A DNA stretch of 5,577 nt. Origin: Clostridia bacterium. Lineage in GTDB: Bacteria > Bacillota_A > Clostridia > Christensenellales > Aristaeellaceae. Of this stretch, positions 1 through 4,811 are shown piece after piece. A model generated the notes under the pieces. That model made no database searches. It was not told where the DNA came from and saw nothing but the letters and a program-made list of their open reading frames with translations. Both the position numbers and the translations under genes were made by a program. Where the stretch lies: contig JAFQGN010000204.1 in NCBI GenBank assembly GCA_017398245.1, positions 1-5,577 on the forward strand, written 5' to 3'. Numbering within the stretch: the first letter of the stretch is position 1; each line of letters begins with the position of its first letter.

Positions 1-381
1 CACGACATGAACGGCGGCAAGGAGATGTCCGTTGCCGAGATCATCGAAATGATAGACGACAACCCGCTGCTCGACGGCGTGACCCTCTCCGGCGGCGATC
101 CGTTCTGCCAGCCGGGCGACAGCGCGCTCATCGCCGCCGCCGCCAAGGAGCGCGGGCTGAACGTATGGACATACAGCGGCTGGACGTTCGAACAGCTGAT
201 CAAAATGGCCGAAACCGACCAAGCCGTGCTGGATCTGCTCAAAAACACCGACGTGCTGGTGGACGGCCCGTTCATCCTCGCGCAGAGGTCGCTCGAGGTG
301 AAGTGGCGCGGCTCCCGAAACCAGCGTCTCATCGACGTCGCCCGCTCGCTGAGCGCCGGCGCCGCCGTGGAGCTTGAGTAA
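1..381 (+). CDS. nrdG: Anaerobic ribonucleoside-triphosphate reductase activating protein, 3' part
   Basis: This is the C-terminal 126 residues of a radical SAM activase, open at the left edge and ending in TAA. In the family, NrdG uses a 4Fe-4S cluster and S-adenosylmethionine to put the glycyl radical on NrdD, the oxygen-sensitive class III ribonucleotide reductase that makes dNTPs in the cytoplasm. Visible support: HDMNGG at the start of the fragment, matching the (W/H)DFNGG segment that follows the cluster cysteines; SGGDP at fragment residues 30-34, the SAM-binding GGE/GGD motif; a WTYSGW segment; LVDGPF; and a C-terminal NQRLIDV, characteristic of NrdG. The CxxxCxxC cluster motif and perhaps 40-50 N-terminal residues lie outside the window. 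nrdD would be expected upstream but cannot be seen. A hairpin begins five nucleotides after the stop. Other radical SAM activases (for example pyruvate formate-lyase activase) are less likely because of the NGG and QRLIDV motifs. Confidence 0.93.
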   Translation, partial: HDMNGGKEMSVAEIIEMIDDNPLLDGVTLSGGDPFCQPGDSALIAAAAKERGLNVWTYSGWTFEQLIKMAETDQAVLDLLKNTDVLVDGPFILAQRSLEVKWRGSRNQRLIDVARSLSAGAAVELE

Positions 382-386
382 TTTTT

Positions 387-428
387 GCGGGGAGGATCTT
401 TCTTTAGAAAAAGAAAGACCCTCCCCGC
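387..428 (+). repeat. 3'-end hairpin, copy A of a three-member family
   Basis: The 19-nt arms 387-405 and 410-428 are complementary except for one A/C mismatch (396 with 419). The loop is AGAA at 406-409. It starts five nucleotides after the nrdG stop. The inner stem is CTTTCTTT paired with AAAGAAAG, and the outer stem is GCGGGGAGG paired with CCTCCCCGC. No T-tract follows on either strand (a T5 run precedes it on +), so it is not a textbook intrinsic terminator. It shares inner stem, loop type and gene-relative orientation with the hairpins at 709-750 and 5546-5577. Confidence 0.85.
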
Positions 429-469
429 GCCCCACCCAAAGAAACCTGTATTGGGGACAAGCTGTTCTG

Positions 470-530
470 CCCTAATCGTCTTCTTTTCGAAACAGTTCCC
501 AGTCCCCCGCCTAAAAGAAGTCTGTTAGGG
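470..530. other. Long imperfect hairpin of unknown role
   Basis: CCCTAA at 470-475 pairs with TTAGGG at 525-530, and CTTCTTTT at 480-487 pairs with AAAAGAAG at 513-520, separated by a 4x4 internal loop. The apical loop is 25 nt and C-rich. The two stems nest correctly, so one folded RNA is possible on either strand. No T-tract follows. It matches no RNA family that I recognise, and chance pairing in a low-complexity spacer is possible. Confidence 0.4.
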
Positions 531-554
531 GGTAATATTCCTGTAGGCAAACAC

Positions 555-596
555 AAACCCTTCGAAAGGAACCTCTGTTATCCTTCCGAAGGGTTT
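555..596. terminator. Probable bidirectional terminator between convergent genes
   Basis: AAACCCTTCG at 555-564 pairs perfectly with CGAAGGGTTT at 587-596. After one mismatch the stem continues with AAGGA at 566-570 against TCCTT at 581-585, leaving a 10-nt loop at 571-580. On the + strand it is followed by the T-rich CTTCTT. On the - strand it is followed by TGTGTTTG. It lies between the convergent nrdG and phosphoesterase genes, where a two-way terminator is expected. The T-tracts are interrupted, so its efficiency is uncertain. Confidence 0.6.
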
Positions 597-708
597 CTTC
601 TTACCGATAGAGCACACATATTTCACCATAATTAGCTTCATTTCGGAGGATTCATTCTTGCCGGCAGAACGCACAAATCCCATCCTAATGTATTTCTTTT
701 CGGGGAGC

Positions 709-750
709 GCGAGGGGAGCTTTTCTTTTTCAAAAGAAAAGCTCCCCTCGC
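709..750 (-). repeat. 3'-end hairpin, copy B, perfect 20-bp arms
   Basis: Arms 709-728 and 731-750 are perfectly complementary over 20 nt. Read on the - strand, the direction of the adjacent gene, the innermost pairs can be seen as CTTTTCTTT, a TGAA loop, then AAAGAAAAG. It begins seven nucleotides after the phosphoesterase stop. No T-tract follows on the - strand. The inner stem and loop pattern match copies A and C, while the outer stem (GCGAGGGGAGC with GCTCCCCTCGC) has its own sequence. Confidence 0.88.
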
Positions 751-757
751 ATCTTCG

Positions 758-1594
758 TCAAATCCCAAGCTTCGCGCCGGCAGCCTGCCAGTGGCGTTCG
801 GCAAGAGGCGCGTCCTCCATGCGGGCGAACCTGAGCGCAAGCAGCAGACACGCCATGGAATACGCCCGGCCCGTCTTCAGCTCCGCAATGATCCCGCGCG
901 CCCAGTACGGCGCCTTTTCCAGAAGACCGCTTGTGCGGATGGCCTCCACCGCGCCCTCGATATCATACTCCACCGGCACCAGCTGCGTCTGCCAGCCCCT
1001 GTCGCCGTCGCTGTCGATCAGGCCGAACACGCTGCGGCTGTCTCCGCTGCCGGGCACGCCCACCGTGCCGCAGTTGACGATCTGCGAACCTCCCTGCCGG
1101 TGGATGAACGCCTTGTGCGAATGGCCGCAGAGCATGGTCCCATCGATGCGCGCGGCCCAGTTTTTCGTGGGCTGCGCGTGTTCATAGAGCAGCTCGCGCT
1201 GGTTTTCGGGCGAGCCATGGCACAAAAGCAGCGGCGCACATCCGGGCAGTGCCAGCGTCATCGGACCGGAAAGGCTCTCCAGCCAGTCCAGATCGCTCTC
1301 GCGCAGCGCTTCATAGGTGTAGCGTAGCGAGCCGCCCTGCGAATTCCACTCCCATTTGCAGCCGTTTTTGCGGCAATCGATCTGCGCGTCATCCCGGTTG
1401 CCGAGGATGAACGTGCAGGGGTATTCGCGCTCCAGCGCGTGCATCGCGTCCATGCATTCGATGGGCAGCGCGCAATCGGAGGTATAATCGCCAAGAAAGA
1501 TGAACCTCTGCGCGCCCATGGCCTTCGCCTTGGCGATGCAGGCCGAAAGCGCGTGGAAATTGGAATGGATGTCCGTCAAAACTGCGATGCGCAT
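758..1594 (-). CDS. Calcineurin-like metallophosphoesterase (YfcE/COG0639-type)
   Basis: This 278-residue cytoplasmic protein carries the full set of metal-binding motifs of the metallophosphoesterase superfamily: DIH at residues 8-10, GDYTSD at 35-40, GNRD at 65-68, CHGSP at 125-129, GHSH at 157-160 and NCGTVGVP at 174-181. These bind two metal ions and hydrolyse phosphomono- or diesters; the natural substrate cannot be told from sequence. GNRD in place of GNHD is a common variation in YfcE-like branches. After the catalytic core a tail of about 70 residues starts at VEYDIEGAVEAI, a feature I associate with the COG0639-like branch. I chose the ATG at 1592-1594 because GGGAGG at 1600-1605 sits five nucleotides upstream and because translation from there begins directly with the first beta strand (MRIAVLTDIHSN). 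The open frame extends further upstream to 1696, but that extension would overlap dnaB and encode a basic, non-conserved leader. It lies 58 nt downstream of dnaB in the same direction, with a hairpin between and no clear promoter of its own, so co-transcription by read-through is likely. Confidence 0.9.
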   Translation of the reverse strand: MRIAVLTDIHSNFHALSACIAKAKAMGAQRFIFLGDYTSDCALPIECMDAMHALEREYPCTFILGNRDDAQIDCRKNGCKWEWNSQGGSLRYTYEALRESDLDWLESLSGPMTLALPGCAPLLLCHGSPENQRELLYEHAQPTKNWAARIDGTMLCGHSHKAFIHRQGGSQIVNCGTVGVPGSGDSRSVFGLIDSDGDRGWQTQLVPVEYDIEGAVEAIRTSGLLEKAPYWARGIIAELKTGRAYSMACLLLALRFARMEDAPLAERHWQAAGAKLGI

Positions 1595-1599
1595 GCGTT

Positions 1600-1605
1600 C
1601 CTCCC
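1600..1605 (-). promoter_or_regulatory. Ribosome binding site fixing the phosphoesterase start
   Basis: GGGAGG on the - strand, with AACGC-type spacing of five nucleotides before the ATG at 1594. It rules out the longer upstream reading that overlaps dnaB. Confidence 0.8.
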
Positions 1606-1615
1606 AAATACAGAA

Positions 1616-1649
1616 GCAGGCCGGCGAAAAACGTCGGCCTGCATTTTTT
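1616..1649 (+). terminator. Intrinsic-terminator-like hairpin, best on the + strand
   Basis: GCAGGCCGGCG at 1616-1626 pairs with CGTCGGCCTGC at 1632-1642 around a five-A loop. On the + strand the one imperfect position (1624 with 1634) is a G.U wobble and the stem is followed by A then six T (1644-1649), a textbook terminator. On the - strand the same position is an A.C mismatch and the following bases (TTCTGTATTT) form only a broken U-tract. Both flanking genes run on the - strand, so either it works weakly for dnaB or it blocks antisense transcription heading into dnaB. Confidence 0.7.
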
Positions 1650-1652
1650 CGT

Positions 1653-3017
1653 TTAGAACTCCGGCGGCGGTTCGATCTCCTTGCCGCCGGGGGCAAGGTC
1701 GATAAACCAGGTAAATTCGCCCCTCCAGCCCAGGTTCACCGTGCCCAGCGAACCGTTTCTCTGCTTGGCGATGATGATCTCGGCGATGTTCTTCATTTCG
1801 GTTTCTTTGTCGTAATAGTCCTCGCGGTGCACGAACATGACCACGTCGGCGTCCTGCTCGATCGCGCCGGAATCTCGGATATCGTTGAGCATGGGGCGGT
1901 GATTCGTACGGCCCGTGGGCGCGCGCGAAAGCTGCGAAAGCGCCATGATGGGCACGTTCAGCTCCTGCGCCAGCGTTTTGAGCGAACGGGAAATGTTCGA
2001 AACTTCTTCCTGACGGGAGCCGAACTGCCCCGCGCCGCTCATCAGCTGCAGATAGTCCACCATGATCAGATCCAGGCCGCTCTCCATCTGCAGCCTGCGC
2101 GCCTTGGAGCGCATCTGCGGCACGGTGATGCCGCTGGTGGAATCGATATAGATCTGGCTTTCGCCGATGGAGGCCATGGCCTCGCACAGGCGCATCCATT
2201 CGTCCGTCTCCAGAATGCCCCTGCGCACGTTCTGCATGTTCACGCGCGCTTCGGTGCACATCATGCGCATGACCAGCTGTTCCGAGGGCATTTCCAGCGA
2301 AAAAACCGCCGCCTTTTTGCCCGCGCGGATCGCAGCGTTGCCCACCACGTTCATGCCGAACGCCGTTTTACCCATACTCGGGCGCGCGGCCACCAGCACC
2401 AGCTCGCCGCCGTGCAGGCCGGTCAGCAAATCGTCCAGCTCGCTGTAGCCCGTGGGCACGCCCTCGATTCGGCCCTTGTTGATGGCCAGCTGTTCTATTT
2501 TTTCGTATGTTTTCAGCAGCACCGGCTGGATGGGCTCCAGCATTTCGCCGCCCTTGCGCATGGAAATGTCGTAGATCAGCTTTTCGGACTGCGCCAGAAC
2601 GTCTTCCGTCTCCAGCTCGCCCGCGTAGCTCATCTGCGCGATCTCCTCGCTTGCGCGGATCAGCTTGCGCAGCGTGGATTTTTCGTCCACGATCTTGATA
2701 TACGCCTGCACATTCGCGGCGGAAGGCACAAAGCGGCTCAACTCGATCAGGTATTGGAATCCGCCGACGCCCTCCAGCTTGCCCCTGCGGCCCAGCTCGC
2801 TTTCCAGCGTGACCAAATCGATGGGGCGGGACATGGAGCCCAGATACGCCATCGCGGCGAAGATCTCGCGGTGCGCAGGGTCGTAAAAATCCTCTACCTT
2901 GAGTGATTCGACGGCCATCAGCGCCGCATTGTGCGAAAGCAGCATGGAGCCCAGCACGCTCTTTTCCGCGTCGGCATGGTGCGGAGGGATACGCCCGCCG
3001 GTCATCTGCATTTCCAT
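1653..3017 (-). CDS. dnaB: Replicative DNA helicase (DnaB; called DnaC in Bacillus)
   Basis: A full-length 454-residue hexameric helicase that unwinds DNA at the replication fork and recruits primase. The N-terminal DnaB domain spans about residues 9-115 (PPHHADAEKSVLGSML onward), followed by a linker to about 165 and the RecA-like motor. Motor motifs: Walker A ARPSMGKT at 211-218, SLEM at 240-243, Walker B DLIMVDYLQL at 316-325, the ALSQLSR motif at 359-365, the DIRDSGAIEQDAD segment at 379-391, and AKQRNG at 417-422, which holds the conserved Lys and arginine finger acting on the neighbouring subunit's ATP. The length is the normal intein-free size. The ATG at 3015-3017 is preceded by AAGGAGG at 3026-3032 with an eight-nucleotide gap. 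It lies 170 nt downstream of rplI, the usual Firmicutes neighbour, but is separated from it by a terminator and has its own promoter. No disrupted motif is seen. Confidence 0.98.
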   Translation of the reverse strand: MEMQMTGGRIPPHHADAEKSVLGSMLLSHNAALMAVESLKVEDFYDPAHREIFAAMAYLGSMSRPIDLVTLESELGRRGKLEGVGGFQYLIELSRFVPSAANVQAYIKIVDEKSTLRKLIRASEEIAQMSYAGELETEDVLAQSEKLIYDISMRKGGEMLEPIQPVLLKTYEKIEQLAINKGRIEGVPTGYSELDDLLTGLHGGELVLVAARPSMGKTAFGMNVVGNAAIRAGKKAAVFSLEMPSEQLVMRMMCTEARVNMQNVRRGILETDEWMRLCEAMASIGESQIYIDSTSGITVPQMRSKARRLQMESGLDLIMVDYLQLMSGAGQFGSRQEEVSNISRSLKTLAQELNVPIMALSQLSRAPTGRTNHRPMLNDIRDSGAIEQDADVVMFVHREDYYDKETEMKNIAEIIIAKQRNGSLGTVNLGWRGEFTWFIDLAPGGKEIEPPPEF

Positions 3018-3058
3018 GGTCGAACCCTCCTTTTGCCTTAAATCAGTATATCAAAACC

Positions 3059-3087
3059 GCTATACCATATTTTTTGCGTCCTGTCAA
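3059..3087 (-). promoter_or_regulatory. Sigma-A-type promoter for dnaB
   Basis: On the - strand a perfect -35 TTGACA (3082-3087) is followed by a 17-nt spacer containing an A6 run and a -10 TATAGC (3059-3064; four of six consensus). Transcription would start near 3052, giving a leader of about 35 nt that contains the dnaB ribosome binding site. Confidence 0.75.
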
Positions 3088-3139
3088 TATACGATAGCAA
3101 AATCCGTTTGTATGCTCTACCGAATCGCCGTAAAGAATT

Positions 3140-3174
3140 ATAACAAAATAGGCTTTGGCGGGGAGCCAAAGCCT
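3140..3174 (-). terminator. Intrinsic terminator after rplI
   Basis: On the - strand AGGCTTTGGC (3165-3174) and GCCAAAGCCT (3150-3159) form a perfect 10-bp stem with a five-base loop, TCCCC, followed by ATTTTGTTA. It lies just past the rplI stop at 3188 and before the dnaB promoter, so it should separate the two transcription units, completely or in part. Confidence 0.85.
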
Positions 3175-3187
3175 TAGAGAACGCCGA

Positions 3188-3640
3188 TTATTTTCCGCTG
3201 ACGGTCACGTTCAGCACCATCTTGGTGCTCACGCCCGCGGCCAGCTTGAGCGTGATCTCGCTCTGGCCGGCAGACTTGACCGATCCGTCCGTCTCGATCT
3301 TACGCTTGTCGATGTCCAGACCGTGCTGTTCCTTGATGGCCTGCGCGATCTGATCGCCGGTGATGGCGCCGTAGAGCTTGCCGTTTTCGCCGCCGCGAAC
3401 GCTTACGTTCACGACCTTGCCCTTCAGCTCGCGCGCCTTGGCCTCAGCCTCGGCCTTTTTCACATCTTCCCTGTGCTTTGCCGCGCTCTTTGCGTTCTGA
3501 ATGGAATTGACCGCCTCGGCGGTGGCCTCCTTAGCCAGCTTGCGCGGCAGCAGGAAGTTGCGCGCGTAGCCGTCGCTCACTTCGATGATCTGGTCCTTCT
3601 TGCCGGATCCCTTCACGTCCTGAAGCAGGATAACTTTCAT
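3188..3640 (-). CDS. rplI: 50S ribosomal protein L9
   Basis: A 150-residue protein of standard L9 length. The N-terminal rRNA-binding domain is [36 protein letters not shown], carrying the family signature GYARNFLLP at residues 24-32. A long charged, Ala/Lys/Glu-rich connecting helix follows (about 40-75: [20 protein letters not shown] onward), then the C-terminal domain from about 76 ([19 protein letters not shown]). L9 binds 23S rRNA near the L1 stalk and helps keep the reading frame. The ATG at 3638-3640 is three nucleotides past the stop of the DUF2232 gene, and its ribosome binding site (AAGGGG, 3652-3657, 11-nt gap) lies inside that gene's end, so translational coupling is likely. In Bacillus subtilis gdpP (yybT) sits directly before rplI; here it does not. 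Confidence 0.97.
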   Translation of the reverse strand: MKVILLQDVKGSGKKDQIIEVSDGYARNFLLPRKLAKEATAEAVNSIQNAKSAAKHREDVKKAEAEAKARELKGKVVNVSVRGGENGKLYGAITGDQIAQAIKEQHGLDIDKRKIETDGSVKSAGQSEITLKLAAGVSTKMVLNVTVSGK

Positions 3641-3643
3641 ATT

Positions 3644-4642
3644 TCACTCGTCCCCTTCCCGGTTCTTTTTTCTGTTGCGAATATACGTGCTGATCAGGCC
3701 CTTCGAGCCCATATACAGCGAAAACGCGCCAAGATACACTGCGATCTGCGAGGCGAACGTGACCGCGCCGACCACCAGCAGCCCGCGCATGAACATGCTT
3801 GCGCCGCTCTTTTTGGCAAGGCGGCTGAACGCGCCCATGCATTGGATCTGCAGCATGGTCTGGAACAGCATCTGCACGGCGAAGTTCACCGAATCCCCGC
3901 CCTGCAGCCCGGCGTGATCCAGAACAATGCCCAGAACCATGCAGATCGGCATGCCGATCGCCGCGCTTTCCGGTATCCTCCATTCGGAGACCGGCACGCG
4001 CCGGATACCCGTTTCATCTCCCCTGCGCGCCCATACCCACACCGGCACGGCCACGTTCAGCACGCCGCCGAGCAGGCAGTTGGACAGCAGCATGCCCGGA
4101 AGGCCGATGCGGAAGATGGCGTCCATCGAAACAAGGTATTCGTCCAGCGCCTTGCTCAGCTGCTGCGCGCTGAGAAAGCCGCCGCTGGCCGCGTTGGGGT
4201 TGAACATGGCGTTGAGCGCTTCGTACGGCAGCACGGAAGTCGCCGTGCGCATCTGCGTCATCAGCAGCTCGACGAGGTCTGTACGCGTGCTTGCCCATAC
4301 CAGCGCAAGCGCCAGCACCGCCGCGCCCGTCTGCACGCCGATGGACACGGCCATGCACTTTTTATACGCCATCTTTTTGCGGATACAGCCGATCGCCGCC
4401 GCCATCGGCACGAGCACCGCCAGCGCAAAGCTGCCGGCGATCACGCCACCGCCCAGAAGATGCGCGATATACAGCCCCGCCAGCGCGAACACGCCCGCCG
4501 GCACAGGCCCCGCCCATGCATACAGCCACGCGCCGACCACGCCGCTCATGGGGTTCGCCGTCATGAGCATGATCATGCCGATCAGACCCGCCAGCAGACC
4601 GATCACGCTGCCGCCGATGATCTTTCCAATCGAATGTTTCAA
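3644..4642 (-). CDS. DUF2232 / YybS-like polytopic membrane protein
   Basis: A 332-residue integral membrane protein. Hydrophobic segments lie at about residues 7-28, 33-63 (one or two helices, with Pro and Gly), 66-86, 97-117, 178-205, 225-243, 253-275 and 286-310, and the tail (IRNRKKNREGDE) is basic then acidic. A hydrophilic insert at about 118-176 separates the two halves. The segment PVSEWRIPESAAIG (217-230), with the WRIP typical before the last helices of DUF2232, and the position before rplI support assignment to the YybS family, whose biochemical role is unknown. The start is a TTG at 4640-4642: GGAGG at 4650-4654 lies seven nucleotides upstream, and the next Met codon would fall inside the first membrane segment. 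It is the first gene of the unit that includes rplI. The family call rests on my memory of the motif and on context, so it is less certain than that of its neighbours. Confidence 0.78.
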   Translation of the reverse strand: MKHSIGKIIGGSVIGLLAGLIGMIMLMTANPMSGVVGAWLYAWAGPVPAGVFALAGLYIAHLLGGGVIAGSFALAVLVPMAAAIGCIRKKMAYKKCMAVSIGVQTGAAVLALALVWASTRTDLVELLMTQMRTATSVLPYEALNAMFNPNAASGGFLSAQQLSKALDEYLVSMDAIFRIGLPGMLLSNCLLGGVLNVAVPVWVWARRGDETGIRRVPVSEWRIPESAAIGMPICMVLGIVLDHAGLQGGDSVNFAVQMLFQTMLQIQCMGAFSRLAKKSGASMFMRGLLVVGAVTFASQIAVYLGAFSLYMGSKGLISTYIRNRKKNREGDE

Positions 4643-4649
4643 TATAAAG

Positions 4650-4654
4650 CCTCC
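4650..4654 (-). promoter_or_regulatory. Ribosome binding site supporting a TTG start
   Basis: GGAGG on the - strand with a seven-nucleotide gap (CTTTATA) to TTG at 4640-4642. No ATG or GTG lies at a suitable distance, so the TTG is the likely initiator of the DUF2232 gene. Confidence 0.8.
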
Positions 4655-4675
4655 GAAATACTGTTCGATCGTTTT

Positions 4676-4694
4676 GCTATTCTAATATAATAGC
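4676..4694. promoter_or_regulatory. Palindrome over the divergent promoters (possible operator)
   Basis: A 19-nt near-perfect dyad centred on 4685: GCTATT (4676-4681) and AATAGC (4689-4694) match, as do the inner TA/TA pairs, with a single mismatched pair (4682 with 4688). It overlaps the -10 of the leftward promoter (4679-4684) and a perfect TATAAT on the + strand (4686-4691). A repressor bound here could control both directions, but part of the symmetry is simply two facing -10 boxes. Confidence 0.4.
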
Positions 4695-4706
4695 ATGTTC
4701 GGTCAA
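4679..4706 (-). promoter_or_regulatory. Sigma-A-type promoter for the DUF2232-rplI unit
   Basis: On the - strand TTGACC (4701-4706; five of six), a 16-nt spacer and TAGAAT (4679-4684; five of six). Transcription would start near 4672, giving a leader of about 30 nt before the TTG start. Confidence 0.75.
4686..4691 (+). promoter_or_regulatory. Candidate upstream -10 box for the permease
   Basis: A perfect TATAAT on the + strand. The best -35 with a 16-nt spacer, TTCGAT at 4664-4669, is poor. It competes for the same DNA as the leftward promoter. Confidence 0.35.
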
Positions 4707-4723
4707 AAATGTGAAGCTACTTC

Positions 4724-4752
4724 TTCTTTTTCATGTTTGTTTGTGCTATGAT
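4724..4752 (+). promoter_or_regulatory. Candidate extended -10 promoter for the permease
   Basis: TGCTATGAT (4744-4752) is an extended -10 (TGn plus TATGAT; five of six). The -35 position, 17 nt upstream (TTCTTT, 4724-4729), is weak, which an extended -10 can compensate. Transcription would start near 4759, about 53 nt before the ATG. Confidence 0.5.
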
Positions 4753-4759
4753 AGGCTGC

Positions 4760-4776
4760 GGGCGGCCTTTCCGCCC
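4760..4776 (+). other. Leader hairpin of the permease mRNA
   Basis: GGGCGG (4760-4765) pairs with CCGCCC (4771-4776) around the CCTTT loop. It would stand at the very 5' end of an RNA started from the extended -10 at 4744-4752. There is no T-tract, so it is not a terminator. A stabilising 5' stem is a possibility. Confidence 0.4.
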
Positions 4777-4811
4777 ACACGCAACACATCTGCAGAAAGG
4801 GGCCTGCCCGT

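Larger units (their letters stand above)
382..757. other. Gene-free stretch between convergent genes, rich in hairpins
   Basis: These 376 bases separate the stop of nrdG (+) from the stop of the phosphoesterase (-). No convincing gene is present. The stretch holds four inverted-repeat structures in order: 387-428, 470-530, 555-596 and 709-750, each described separately. The part from about 601 to 700 is AT-richer and holds no structure I can support apart from a GGAGG-like sequence at 645-649. Confidence 0.8.

Noticed and set aside
387..428. Reading hairpins A and B as ordinary intrinsic terminators
   Set aside because: Neither is followed by a T-tract in the direction of its gene, and both have the shared NGAA-loop design, so they are listed as a repeat family instead.
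382..757. CRISPR array, tRNA or known riboswitch in the largest gene-free stretch
   Set aside because: There are no evenly spaced direct repeats, no tRNA cloverleaf with a T-loop, and no aptamer core that I recognise.
658..834. A 58-codon + strand frame starting with TTG, preceded by GGAGG at 645-649
   Set aside because: It reads through the perfect hairpin at 709-750 and into the antisense of the phosphoesterase end. Its translation is low-complexity and basic with no recognisable domain. The GGAGG is likely chance.
1595..1696. N-terminal extension of the phosphoesterase up to 1696
   Set aside because: It overlaps the end of dnaB and crosses the hairpin at 1616-1649. A good ribosome binding site and the conserved first strand place the start at 1594.
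1500..2906. Long + strand open frame of 468 codons opposite dnaB
   Set aside because: It is the complement of dnaB, whose motifs are intact. Its translation is rich in His, Arg, Ala and Gln without any domain, typical of antisense frames in GC-rich DNA.
3155..4690. Long + strand open frame of 511 codons opposite rplI and the DUF2232 gene
   Set aside because: It runs across two genes and a terminator on the opposite strand, has no ribosome binding site, and shows the same His/Arg/Ala-rich antisense composition.
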